From JAEYZM01 sp943372195 (GTDB taxonomy: Bacteria; Bacteroidota; Bacteroidia; Sphingobacteriales; Sphingobacteriaceae), in contig CALRXS010000005.1 in assembly GCA_943372195.1 (NCBI GenBank), forward strand, positions 1 through 64,000: 64,000 bases of DNA. The letters run 5' to 3'. The notes beneath the pieces are model-generated. The model did not search any database. It had not been told where the DNA came from and was given only the letters and a program-made list of their open reading frames with translations. Every line of letters starts with the position of its first letter. Position 1 is the first letter of the stretch. A program made the position numbers and the translations under genes. Positions 24,927 to 33,350 of the stretch are shown here, one piece after another.

Positions 24927-24940
24927 CTAGCTACTAGCTA
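24927..24940. repeat. CTAGCTA heptamer pair at a gene 3' end
   Basis: Two exact CTAGCTA units, the same unit as the array at 14153-14180. They supply the stop codon and final codons of the aminotransferase on the minus strand. Confidence 0.8.
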
Positions 24941-26126
24941 CTGTAATACTATCTAATGCTTCCACAATTACTTTACATGCTATTCCAATTTCATCATCAC
25001 TAATTATTAGAGGTGGTGCAATTCGCATAGCATCTGTGCAATGTAAAAACCAATCGGTGATCACTCCATTTTCTATACATAGATCAATTACTTTCTTATT
25101 GAATTCAAAACTTTCTAGTTGAATAGCCAACATAAATCCAATTCCTCTAATTTCTTTTATGGATTTATGTACTAAAAGAGTTTTAAATAATTGATGTTTA
25201 CGCTCTATCTCTTGTACTAGGTTAGATTCTTTTAAAAATTTCATACCAGCTAATGCTGCCGCACATGATAAAGGATGTCCGCCAAAAGTAGTTATGTGAC
25301 CTAAAATCGGATTGTTTGTAAACGTGTGCATGAGTTTTCTGTTTGCTACAAATGCTCCTATGGGTAATCCAGCACCTAAAGCTTTTGCTAACACTAAAAC
25401 ATCTGGTACGAAATTATAATGTTCAAAAGCAAAGTATTTACCTGTACGACCCATACCTGATTGTATTTCATCAAGTATTAACAAACAACAATTGTCGTCA
25501 CATTTTTTTCTTAGTTTTTGCCAATACTCTTTCGATGCAAGATTTATACCTGACTCACCTTGTACGCATTCAATCACCACAGCTGCATAGCTTTTATCTA
25601 TTTTATCGATGTCTTCTATGTTTCCAAACTCAATAAAGTTGATTCCTGGTAATAAAGGTCTAAATGCATCTTTGTATTCTTCATTACCCATAATGCTCAA
25701 TGCACCTTGAGTACTGCCATGATAAGAGTTTTTGCAAGCCATTATTTTATACTTGCCTGTCACTCTTTTTGCCAATTTCATTGCACCTTCAATAGCTTCA
25801 GCACCTGAATTAGCTAAGTAAACAGAATTTAAAGATTCAGGTAACATATTACATAATTCGTTGGCTAATTGTACTTGTGGACTTTGAACATATTCGCCGT
25901 AAACCATTAAATGAAGATATTTTTCTGCTTGTTCATTAATAGCATTTATAACCTCTCGGTTTCTATGTCCGATGTTACTTACCCCAATACCCGATATTAA
26001 ATCAAGATACTTTTCTCCATTTGGTCCATACATATAAACACCCTCAGCTCTTTCAATTTCTATTAAAAGAGGCATCTCAGTAGTTTGTGCATTATAACTT
26101 AAAAATAGTTGGCGGTTAGAAATCAT
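24927..26126 (-). CDS. Class III PLP-dependent aminotransferase
   Basis: Fold-type I aminotransferase of the acetylornithine/ornithine/4-aminobutyrate group. Visible are NSGAEAIEGAMKLAK (phosphate-binding), LILDEIQSGMGRTG with the PLP-pyridine Asp, and LVLAKALGAGLPIGAF with the Schiff-base Lys. The specific substrate cannot be read from sequence, and there is no argD-type operon context. The ATG at 26126 (MISNRQLF) is chosen over 26141 because a -7 element TATTTTTG occupies 26131-26138. The last residues VASS and the stop codon are encoded by two CTAGCTA heptamers. Confidence 0.88.
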   Translation of the reverse strand: MISNRQLFLSYNAQTTEMPLLIEIERAEGVYMYGPNGEKYLDLISGIGVSNIGHRNREVINAINEQAEKYLHLMVYGEYVQSPQVQLANELCNMLPESLNSVYLANSGAEAIEGAMKLAKRVTGKYKIMACKNSYHGSTQGALSIMGNEEYKDAFRPLLPGINFIEFGNIEDIDKIDKSYAAVVIECVQGESGINLASKEYWQKLRKKCDDNCCLLILDEIQSGMGRTGKYFAFEHYNFVPDVLVLAKALGAGLPIGAFVANRKLMHTFTNNPILGHITTFGGHPLSCAAALAGMKFLKESNLVQEIERKHQLFKTLLVHKSIKEIRGIGFMLAIQLESFEFNKKVIDLCIENGVITDWFLHCTDAMRIAPPLIISDDEIGIACKVIVEALDSITVASS

Positions 26127-26130
26127 ATGA

Positions 26131-26138
26131 CAAAAATA
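26131..26138 (-). promoter_or_regulatory. -7 promoter element 4 nt from the aminotransferase ATG
   Basis: The minus strand reads TATTTTTG, then four bases, then ATG at 26126. A leaderless transcript is predicted. The divergent corA element lies 22 bp away. Confidence 0.6.
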
Positions 26139-26159
26139 CAAATTATCATTTTGGTTAAT

Positions 26160-26167
26160 TACATTTG
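26160..26167 (+). promoter_or_regulatory. -7 promoter element 3 nt from the corA ATG
   Basis: TACATTTG ends three bases before ATG 26171 and overlaps the TTG that opens the longer frame at 26165. A leaderless transcript is predicted. Confidence 0.6.
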
Positions 26168-26170
26168 ATT

Positions 26171-27073
26171 ATGGAACATCATCAACAAGAGCATAAAAGT
26201 ATATCAGAACGCTGGATTGATATAACAAATCCGACTCAAGCGGAGCTAGATGAGCTTTCATCTAAATACAAATTACACCCTAATGCTGTTCAAGATTGTT
26301 TAAAGCCAGATCATTTACCAAAATATGAGGAAATTGATCAAACAAAATTTATTGTAAGTAGAATATATGACTTCAATCAAGGTGCTGATGCTGATACAAT
26401 ACAAGAGGTAAGTCGTAAAATTTCGATATTTATTACTCAAGATACTATAATCACAATACACAGAACTGAGCAACCTGTACTTACTGAAATAAAGCAAACT
26501 TATGTAGATTCATTAAGATGTACTGATATCAATCAGTTGCTGATGATTATTCTTATAAAAGTACTTTTATCATATGAAGTGCCTGCTTTAAAATTAAATG
26601 ATGAGATTGATTTTTATGAAAATAAAATATTCTTGAAAAATAAATTACCTAATTTATTAAAGAATTTATATCGTATAAAAAGAAAGGTGTCAGTAAACCG
26701 AAGAATTCTAACACTAACAAAAGATATAATTAATAAACTCGAAGTTGAAAATCATAAAAATGCAATGTTTAGAGAGATGTCAGATACTTATATACAACAA
26801 GACACTATTTATGACCAATTGAATGATGACATTAACAACGTTTTGCAATTGTATTTATCGATATCTTCACAAAAAACAAATGAGGTGATAAGAGTACTTA
26901 CCATTTTCTCTGTATTTTTTATGCCGCTAACTTTTATAGTGGGTATTTATGGAATGAACTTCCATTTTATGCCTGAGCTTGAATGGAAGTTCGGTTATTT
27001 GTTTTCAATTTTGATAATGATTGCTGTAACGCTCATTATCTATTTGTGGTTTAAAAAGAAAGATTGGTTATAG
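26171..27073 (+). CDS. corA: CorA-family magnesium/cobalt transporter
   Basis: A pentameric inner-membrane divalent-cation channel by family. A long acidic and helical cytoplasmic domain is followed by two C-terminal transmembrane helices. The pore signature YGMNF (GMN at about 261-263 from this ATG) closes helix 1 (VFFMPLTFIVGIYGMNF), and the protein ends with the basic tail WFKKKDWL. The frame could open two codons earlier at a TTG; the ATG is preferred because the -7 element overlaps the TTG. It is a single gene with no partner needed. Confidence 0.92.
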   Translation: MEHHQQEHKSISERWIDITNPTQAELDELSSKYKLHPNAVQDCLKPDHLPKYEEIDQTKFIVSRIYDFNQGADADTIQEVSRKISIFITQDTIITIHRTEQPVLTEIKQTYVDSLRCTDINQLLMIILIKVLLSYEVPALKLNDEIDFYENKIFLKNKLPNLLKNLYRIKRKVSVNRRILTLTKDIINKLEVENHKNAMFREMSDTYIQQDTIYDQLNDDINNVLQLYLSISSQKTNEVIRVLTIFSVFFMPLTFIVGIYGMNFHFMPELEWKFGYLFSILIMIAVTLIIYLWFKKKDWL

Positions 27074-27075
27074 AA

Positions 27076-27513
27076 TTAGTCTGGTCTACGCTCCGACTGA
27101 ATTTTTTTAAGCAGTTCTCTTTTAAATCCTTCTTGCGCACGATAGAATTGTGCAAGTTTTTTCATTGGTAGTATTTCTTTGTATCTCTCGTGATATTTCT
27201 TTTCAATATCTAATTCTTTTTGGCGAGAAATAAATTCTTCGTTTATCATTTTCTCAATTTCTGCATCTGATAAATTATCATGCGATTCTCTGCCATTTCT
27301 ATGTCGCATTCTTCTTTCTCTTTGAAGCTTTTGGATTTCTTCTTGCATCTCATTATAAATGGGCCAAAACTTCTTAGCTTCTTCTGTATTAAAGCCTACT
27401 TGTCGTGTGAAATAAGCCACTCTAAAACTTTCTATTTCTTCTCTTCTATGCTCTTGTGCATAAGAAATATTTAAGGTGGTTATTAGTATTAAGAGTAAAA
27501 GTATCTTTTTCAT
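27076..27513 (-). CDS. Periplasmic Spy/CpxP-like sensor associated with an ECF sigma factor
   Basis: A signal peptide (MKKILLLLILITTLNISYAQ) precedes a ~125-residue all-helical, highly charged domain with the segment FNTEEAKKFWPIYNEMQEE. The same type of protein in Flavobacteriia is often annotated as sensor of ECF-type sigma factor. It is the third gene after an ECF sigma factor and a membrane protein, with a 6-bp gap. It probably monitors the periplasm, by analogy to Spy/CpxP, but no LTxxQ repeats are clear. Stop is close to the corA stop (convergent, 2 bp apart). Confidence 0.7.
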   Translation of the reverse strand: MKKILLLLILITTLNISYAQEHRREEIESFRVAYFTRQVGFNTEEAKKFWPIYNEMQEEIQKLQRERRMRHRNGRESHDNLSDAEIEKMINEEFISRQKELDIEKKYHERYKEILPMKKLAQFYRAQEGFKRELLKKIQSERRPD

Positions 27514-27519
27514 AAGCTG

Positions 27520-27945
27520 TTAATTATATTGTTCTAACAATTCGTATTCTGTAAAATCTTCATTTAAATATTCATCTGTAAGTTCTGTGCTTTCAATATT
27601 TTCATCTACAGCACTTACATATTCAATGATTACATCTTCATCAATTTCATGAAGATATTGATCAGAAACTAGCTCTGTTTCAACAAGGGTATTTTCTGAT
27701 TTATTATCTAAAATATGAAAGGCTACACCTGATGCAAGCAATATTGTAATAGTTGCAGCAATACTGAACCAATTCATCGATTTTTTTTCTTTTGAAACAA
27801 TTTTCATTATTGAATCTGGAAATTGTTCAAAATAGCCATCTGGAGCTTGAATTGACTTTTTAGGAATCTTGCTCAGAATAGGAGCAATTTCTTGTAAATC
27901 ATCGTCTTCGCTATGTAAATTATAGTTCATATTAGTAAGATTCAT
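27520..27945 (-). CDS. Single-pass membrane protein, probable anti-sigma factor
   Basis: A 141-aa protein. Residues ~1-60 are cytoplasmic and contain SKIPKKSIQAPDGYFEQFPDSIM, a motif seen in Bacteroidota anti-sigma-like proteins. One helix follows at ~63-82 (WFSIAATITILLASGVAFHIL). The periplasmic tail is strongly acidic (EIDEDVIIEYVSAVDEN ... DEYLNEDFTEYELLEQYN). It sits 15 bp after the sigma gene and 6 bp before the periplasmic sensor. The start could be Met1 or Met6. The anti-sigma role is inferred from position and topology. Confidence 0.68.
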   Translation of the reverse strand: MNLTNMNYNLHSEDDDLQEIAPILSKIPKKSIQAPDGYFEQFPDSIMKIVSKEKKSMNWFSIAATITILLASGVAFHILDNKSENTLVETELVSDQYLHEIDEDVIIEYVSAVDENIESTELTDEYLNEDFTEYELLEQYN

Positions 27946-27960
27946 TTATTGTTAAATGGT

Positions 27961-28518
27961 TTAATTACCACTTAAATAATTCTCAATCTTTTTAACTGCA
28001 ATATGATAAGAAGCCTTCAATGCACCTACACTAGTGCCTAATTGAGTTGATATCTCCTCATACTTTAGTTCTTGAAAATATTTTAAGTGAAATATTATTT
28101 TTTGTTTTTCTGGCAATGTCTCTATTGCCTCGTATAGCTTTTTCTCAATTTCATTGCTTGAAATAGTTTGCTCATCACTAGGTAAAGATTCTTCATCTGC
28201 TTTACTTAATGTCGACACATCATCATGATTTCTCGTCCTGCTATTCTTCCTATGCCATGTTATACACTCATTATGGGTAATTCTAAATAGCCAAGAATAT
28301 AATTGAGAATCTTCTCTGAAACCATCTAGTGACTTCCAAACTTTTAAGAAGATCTCTTGCATCACATCATTAGCATCGTCATGATCTTCAACAATTCTTC
28401 GTATTTGCCAGTAAATTTTTTGTTGATATTTGCGAACTAAAAGTTCAAAGGCCTGATTCTTTTTTGAATCAAGCCTGAACATATTTAAAATCTCTTGGTC
28501 TGAAATATTTTCTTTCAT
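27961..28518 (-). CDS. ECF-type RNA polymerase sigma factor
   Basis: A 185-aa sigma factor with region 2 (DDANDVMQEIFLKVWKSLDGFREDSQLYSWLFRITHNECITWHRKN) and region 4 (LPEKQKIIFHLKYFQELKYEEISTQLGTSVGALKASY). It heads a three-gene unit with a membrane anti-sigma candidate and a periplasmic helical protein, pointing to envelope-stress control. It differs in sequence from the sigma factor at 8500 and is not a recent duplicate. A 6-bp-arm hairpin (28521-28535) sits just before its start. Confidence 0.93.
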   Translation of the reverse strand: MKENISDQEILNMFRLDSKKNQAFELLVRKYQQKIYWQIRRIVEDHDDANDVMQEIFLKVWKSLDGFREDSQLYSWLFRITHNECITWHRKNSRTRNHDDVSTLSKADEESLPSDEQTISSNEIEKKLYEAIETLPEKQKIIFHLKYFQELKYEEISTQLGTSVGALKASYHIAVKKIENYLSGN

Positions 28519-28547
28519 TCGCAGTTTTTAACTGCAAATACAGATTT

Positions 28548-29501
28548 TTATCTTCTACTCATTACTTTCTGTACTGCAGCAATAATATTTGGTGTATCAA
28601 GACCATATTTTTTCATCAATTGATCTGGTGTACCACTCTCTCCGAATTTATCATCCACTGCTACCATTTCGATAGGTGCCGGAAAATGTTCGCCTAATAA
28701 TTGTGCTATACTATCTCCTAATCCACCGTTCTTTTGATGCTCTTCAGCTGTTACTACACATCTGGTCTTTCTAACTGAATTTAAGACGGATTGAGCATCT
28801 AAAGGTTTAATCGTATGTATATTTATTATTTCTGCACTTATTCCCATTTCAGCTAATTGCTGTCCTGCCTCTATTGCCTTCCATACCAAATGACCTGTTG
28901 CAAAAATGCTTACATCTTTACCTTCGTTTAACATTAAAGCTTTTCCTATTTCAAATTTTTGATTTGCATCAGTAAAATTAGGTACTGCTGGTCTTCCGAA
29001 TCTTAGATAAACCGGACCTTCATATTCAGCGATAGCAATAGTAGCTGCTTTGGTTTGGTTATAATCACAAGGATTAATAACAACCATATTCGGTAACATC
29101 TTCATTAATCCGATGTCTTCTAAAATCTGGTGTGTTGCCCCGTCTTCACCTAATGTTAATCCAGCATGTGATGCACAAATCTTCACATTCTTTTTTGAGT
29201 AAGCTACCGATTGACGAATTTGATCATATACTCTACCAGTTGAAAAATTAGCAAAAGTACCTGTAAATGGAATCTTCCCACCTATAGTCATACCTGCCGC
29301 TAAACCAATCATATTTGCTTCTGCAATACCCACTTGAAAGAATCTATCTGCATGATCTTTTGCAAAGGCATCCATTTTTAATGAACCAGTTAAATCAGCA
29401 CATAAGGCCACTACGTTCTTATTGTTTTTGCCTAATTCTGATAAACCTGCACCAAAACCTGATCTAGTGTCTTTTTTTTCTGTATAAGTATATTGTTTCA
29501 T
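28548..29501 (-). CDS. Transketolase, C-terminal subunit (PYR and C-terminal domains)
   Basis: Half of a split transketolase: the pyrimidine-binding domain (GKNNKNVVALCADLTGS, VGIAEANMIGLAAGMTIGGK with the catalytic Glu) and the C-terminal domain (FATGHLVWKAIEAGQQL). It pairs with the N-terminal subunit at 32338-33180 to transfer two-carbon units with thiamine diphosphate in the non-oxidative pentose phosphate pathway. Split transketolases are normal in many bacteria and archaea, but the halves are usually adjacent; here two VWA genes lie between them. A separate promoter is predicted (TATATTTG at 29528-29521). Confidence 0.92.
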   Translation of the reverse strand: MKQYTYTEKKDTRSGFGAGLSELGKNNKNVVALCADLTGSLKMDAFAKDHADRFFQVGIAEANMIGLAAGMTIGGKIPFTGTFANFSTGRVYDQIRQSVAYSKKNVKICASHAGLTLGEDGATHQILEDIGLMKMLPNMVVINPCDYNQTKAATIAIAEYEGPVYLRFGRPAVPNFTDANQKFEIGKALMLNEGKDVSIFATGHLVWKAIEAGQQLAEMGISAEIINIHTIKPLDAQSVLNSVRKTRCVVTAEEHQKNGGLGDSIAQLLGEHFPAPIEMVAVDDKFGESGTPDQLMKKYGLDTPNIIAAVQKVMSRR

Positions 29502-29520
29502 TTTTTGGAATTTCGATTTG

Positions 29521-29528
29521 CAAATATA
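29521..29528 (-). promoter_or_regulatory. -7 promoter element for the transketolase C-terminal subunit
   Basis: The minus strand reads TATATTTG 19 nt before the ATG at 29501. It gives this subunit its own promoter despite lying in a same-strand gene run. Confidence 0.5.
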
Positions 29529-29571
29529 AACTTTCTAATGAAGCTTTTAATTAATAAAGTTATAGATTCTA

Positions 29572-30939
29572 CTAAAATCTGATAGAGTAAGAACTACCGC
29601 TACTTATTTGAAAACGCTCGTCTCTAGTGGTCATACTCTTCTTAGAACCTTTGTTTTTGTACACTAATCTATATGCACCTGGCTGCAACATAATTGTTTC
29701 TGTCGTTGTATTTCCATTGATGTCACATACCCATTCTAATTCTTGTCCGCGTTCAACATAAATACTCCCTAATACCGGAATTGCATTCGTATTTAATATA
29801 GTTAATAATCCAGGAGCAGGTATTTTGATGGTCGTTGTTTCACTCTGCTTAATCTTTAAATTATTAACACTGATTCTCGGATAGGTTAATATTTCAATAT
29901 CATAAGTACCTGTCAAATATTTCTTCTTCTGATTCAATCCGATGATATCTATGCTCTCTTCTTTATTATTTATTTTTACTACGGATGTTAACTCTTTGTA
30001 AGTACTTAGTCCGTCGGTAAGCACCAACAGCTCACCTTGCGCTGCTACTACATTTATTATACTATGTTGATTCGGGTATATTTCAATATTATTTTTATAA
30101 ACCGGTGGTGTAGTGTGTACAATTAAATCGTAAGTATTCACAGGATCTAGTTGTAATGTATCGGGGTTCCCTCTTGCATTTAATGTATGTATGAATTGAT
30201 ATCTTAAAATGCCAGCACTTTTATCATATAAGCTTATGCCCACATTTGTTTCTGTTGCTTTACCATTTTCATCTAATAAATTTATTTGTGAAGTACTACT
30301 GTTTAATACAGTATTCATAACACTCTTCAATGCTTTTCTGAATCCTAATTCATCTTGTGCATCATCATATCTACCCACACATTCAAATGTTTTTGCCGCC
30401 TCTGGCGTAAGTCCTAATCCGATAATAAATGGTTGTAAAAAAATACCTTTTGCTTGAAGCTTCTTAGATACTTCACAAGCATTACCATCACAAGATTCTA
30501 TACCATCAGTAATTAATATCACAATGTTTCTGTAATTACCTGGTGTATTGATAAAATCATTTGCACATTGTTCTAAAGAATAAGCTATTGGTGTAATGCC
30601 ATTACACTTTAAATTATTTAGTCTAGTTTTTATTGTTTGTGCATTGTTTGCTCTTATTGGCGCTTCAAGTTTAGTGTCTTTACAATCATTTGCACTTAAG
30701 GGCGACATGCTACCAAAAACTCTTAAGCCCATTTCTAAGTTAGGGGTCTTTTGTATAGAGTCTACTAAATTTGAAATGACTGCTTTTGATACTCTAAATC
30801 TATTTGTACTATTCCATGGGTTCATCATACTCCCCGAAACATCAAGCACAAAAAGTATTCTAGTTTTAACTATAGGTTTTTGACTAAATGCTGATGGTAC
30901 ATTTATTAATAAAAATAATATGATGAATATTTTTTTCAT
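29572..30939 (-). CDS. Secreted von Willebrand factor A domain protein (second copy)
   Basis: A signal peptide (MKKIFIILFLLINVPSAFSQ) precedes a VWA domain with metal site DVSGS (33-37), conserved Thr in NGITPIAYS, and Asp in LITDGIESCDGNACE. The C-terminal half is beta-rich (repeated QGELLVLTDG, YDIEILTYP, LLQPGAYRLVYKNKG-like strands). It is a diverged tandem paralogue of the preceding gene, sharing domain order and many motifs, and overlaps it by 1 bp. There is no sorting tail or lipobox, so a periplasmic location is likely. Partner and ligand are unknown. Confidence 0.82.
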   Translation of the reverse strand: MKKIFIILFLLINVPSAFSQKPIVKTRILFVLDVSGSMMNPWNSTNRFRVSKAVISNLVDSIQKTPNLEMGLRVFGSMSPLSANDCKDTKLEAPIRANNAQTIKTRLNNLKCNGITPIAYSLEQCANDFINTPGNYRNIVILITDGIESCDGNACEVSKKLQAKGIFLQPFIIGLGLTPEAAKTFECVGRYDDAQDELGFRKALKSVMNTVLNSSTSQINLLDENGKATETNVGISLYDKSAGILRYQFIHTLNARGNPDTLQLDPVNTYDLIVHTTPPVYKNNIEIYPNQHSIINVVAAQGELLVLTDGLSTYKELTSVVKINNKEESIDIIGLNQKKKYLTGTYDIEILTYPRISVNNLKIKQSETTTIKIPAPGLLTILNTNAIPVLGSIYVERGQELEWVCDINGNTTTETIMLQPGAYRLVYKNKGSKKSMTTRDERFQISSGSSYSIRF

Positions 30940-32327
30940 TAGAAGTTTATACTATTTGATGCACCTGAGATTACTGTGATTTTTTTCTGAATACTATTTT
31001 TACTTGTAGTGCTAGATTTAGGTCTAAACAACAACTCATAACTTCCTGGCTGTAATGAAATAGTTTCTTTATTTGTATTTACGTCAATTGTCGCTATTTT
31101 TTCTGCAACATTTTTAGCATCTCTTTTAAATATGTATAAATATCCGGCCGATTTGTTAATTAGTAGATTCCCTGGTGCTGCAATACTCAATGCCTTTGAT
31201 TGTGATTGTAATATATCTACGTTGGTAAATCTAATAATTGGAGTTGTTAAAATTTCAATATCATAACTACCTATTAAATAATTCACGCTTGAATTAATTT
31301 CTTGAACATTTATGATTTGACCTTTTTGCTTAACAATGCATTTAATGTTTTTAGATTTTACATTACCTGGCATATTAATTTTCAATTGCCCTTGTGGAGT
31401 TTCTAATGCTTTTATAGTATGCTTACCTGGTGTAAGTTGAATGTCATTTAATTTTTTAGAAGGTAAAGTATGAACTTTTAAATTATATCTATTATTCGCA
31501 TCAATATATAATGTATCGGGCATCCCATTTGAATTTAAAGTATGGTAGATGTCGTACTTTATTGAATTATTCTCTGCATCAGAAAATGTCATATTTACAT
31601 TAGTCTCTGTTGCTTTATCATTCTGATTTAATAAATTTATTTGAAGAGTTGTTGGGTTCATTACTGAACTTATTACTACACTCGCAATTTGTGCTTGATT
31701 TTGATTTGACTCTTCTCTTATATCAAATAATTGTCCGACACATTCAAATTTCTTCTTGTGTTCATCAGTCAAGCCTAAGCCGATTATATAAGGCTTCAAA
31801 TATATTCCTGCATTTTTTAATTTATTACTAGCATCACAGGCATCGCCAGAGCAGTTTTCAAATCCATCTGATATTAAAATAATAATTGGCCTTTGTTCTG
31901 TTTTTGTTAGAGGGAAATCTTTAACAGCTTCTTCTAGAGATAATGCGATAGGAGAGTAGCCATTCGGATTTATAAGTTCTAAAGTAGCATTCAATTTAGA
32001 ATAATTGCCAGATGAAATAGGTAGAACTAACTTTGTATCGTTACAATCTTCAAACTTTTTATCTTTTTGATGTCCGAATACCCTTAATGCAAAAGGAATG
32101 TTTTCACGTTTTAAACTATCTGCTAAATGGCTTAATATTTTCTTTGCCATATCCATTTTAGTTTCAGTTTTCCATTTGCCTGCCATACTACCAGAGGCAT
32201 CTAAAATAAAAAGCACACGAGTTGGTTTCGTAGTGCTTCTTATTTGAGAATAACTATTTATACTCAGCATTAAAATAATACTCAGTATAAATAGTAATTT
32301 ATATTTTCTTGATTTATTAAAATTCAA
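30939..32327 (-). CDS. Secreted von Willebrand factor A domain protein (first copy)
   Basis: The signal sequence is at ~9-28 (YKLLFILSIILMLSINSYSQ). The VWA metal site is DASGS (43-47), with NPNGYSPIALSLEEA and LISDGFENCSGDACD completing the site. The C-terminal strands mirror those of the following gene (YDIEILTTP, SLQPGSYELLFRPK). It starts 10 bp after the transketolase N-terminal subunit, so it is probably co-transcribed with it. Cys residues in the matching SDGFENCSGDACD segments of both copies could form a disulfide. Function is not recognised. Confidence 0.82.
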   Translation of the reverse strand: MNFNKSRKYKLLFILSIILMLSINSYSQIRSTTKPTRVLFILDASGSMAGKWKTETKMDMAKKILSHLADSLKRENIPFALRVFGHQKDKKFEDCNDTKLVLPISSGNYSKLNATLELINPNGYSPIALSLEEAVKDFPLTKTEQRPIIILISDGFENCSGDACDASNKLKNAGIYLKPYIIGLGLTDEHKKKFECVGQLFDIREESNQNQAQIASVVISSVMNPTTLQINLLNQNDKATETNVNMTFSDAENNSIKYDIYHTLNSNGMPDTLYIDANNRYNLKVHTLPSKKLNDIQLTPGKHTIKALETPQGQLKINMPGNVKSKNIKCIVKQKGQIINVQEINSSVNYLIGSYDIEILTTPIIRFTNVDILQSQSKALSIAAPGNLLINKSAGYLYIFKRDAKNVAEKIATIDVNTNKETISLQPGSYELLFRPKSSTTSKNSIQKKITVISGASNSINF

Positions 32328-32337
32328 AAGTGATGAA

Positions 32338-33180
32338 TTAATAATCTTTTAACGTTTCTTCTAATTGAGATAATGCTGATGCTAATTGCTCATCATTCGG
32401 TGCAATACCATGCCATTTGTGTGAGCCCATCATAAAATCTACACCTGCACCCATTTCAGTTTTCATTAAAATTAAAACGGGCTTCGATTTATGTAAACGT
32501 GTTTTTGCAAGATTTAATGTATCAACAACATTTTGCATATCGTTACCATTCATCTCTAATACATCCCATCCGAAGGCAATCCATTTATCTTTGATATTAC
32601 CTAATGACAACACTTGATCTGTAGAACCATCAATTTGTTGACCATTTAAGTCTATTGTAGAAATGATGTTATCGATTTTGTGATGTGCCGCATACATAGC
32701 TGCTTCCCATATTTGCCCTTCTTGTAATTCACCATCACCATGAAGTGTATACACTATATGATTATCGTTATTTAATTTTTTTGCTTGAGCAGTGCCTAAT
32801 GCTACTGAAAGACCTTGACCTAGTGAACCTGATGCGATTCTTACACCTGGTAAATGCTCCGCAGTTGTAGGGTGGCCTTGTAGTCTTGTATCAATTTTAC
32901 GGAAACTAGCTAATTCTGCTACATCAAAATAGCCGCTTCTTGCTAATACTGAGTACCAAACTGGTGAAATATGTCCGTTTGACAAGAAAAACACATCTTC
33001 TGCTATTGCATCCATGTTAAACTTGTTTTTGTGCTGCATTATTTCAAAATACAATGCAGTTAAGAAGTCTGCACAGCCTAATGAACCACCTGGGTGACCC
33101 GATTGGCATGCATGTACCATTCTTACAATGTCTCTTCTAACTTGTGAAGCTGTTTTTTCTAACTCTATAATACTCGACAT
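32338..33180 (-). CDS. Transketolase, N-terminal subunit (TPP-binding domain)
   Basis: Half of a split transketolase carrying the diphosphate-binding domain: the HACQSGHPGGSLGCADF segment, ASGSLGQGLSVALG, and the GDGELQEGQIWEA thiamine-diphosphate motif with metal-binding Asp. At 280 aa it is complete for the split form. It forms the active enzyme with the subunit at 28548-29501. It appears to be first gene of an operon continuing into the two VWA genes. Its -7 element is TAAATTTG on the minus strand at 33205-33198. Confidence 0.93.
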   Translation of the reverse strand: MSSIIELEKTASQVRRDIVRMVHACQSGHPGGSLGCADFLTALYFEIMQHKNKFNMDAIAEDVFFLSNGHISPVWYSVLARSGYFDVAELASFRKIDTRLQGHPTTAEHLPGVRIASGSLGQGLSVALGTAQAKKLNNDNHIVYTLHGDGELQEGQIWEAAMYAAHHKIDNIISTIDLNGQQIDGSTDQVLSLGNIKDKWIAFGWDVLEMNGNDMQNVVDTLNLAKTRLHKSKPVLILMKTEMGAGVDFMMGSHKWHGIAPNDEQLASALSQLEETLKDY

Positions 33181-33197
33181 AATTTAAATTTAAAGTC

Positions 33198-33205
33198 CAA
33201 ATTTA
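33198..33205 (-). promoter_or_regulatory. -7 promoter element for the transketolase N-terminal subunit
   Basis: The minus strand reads TAAATTTG 17 nt before ATG 33180, downstream of the bcp terminator. Confidence 0.5.
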
Positions 33206-33317
33206 GCTTTTTTTACCGAGGAGGCAAGAAATTAAAATATTTGAAAATATTTGAAACCAAATCTCTAATACTGCCGTATATAGGTGTAAATAGTAATTTA
33301 ATTTAGTTTAGTTAGGT

Positions 33318-33350
33318 AAAAAAGCCGCTTTTATAGCGGCTTTTTTTTAT
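33318..33350 (-). terminator. Terminator after bcp
   Basis: The stem AAGCCGCT / AGCGGCTT, A-run on the left and T-run on the right, lies immediately beyond the bcp stop codon on the minus strand. It ends the FAH-M23-Bcp operon. Confidence 0.87.

Noticed and set aside
28548..33180. Transketolase broken by insertion (pseudogene)
   Set aside because: Both halves have proper starts, stops, promoters and complete domains, as in natural split transketolases.
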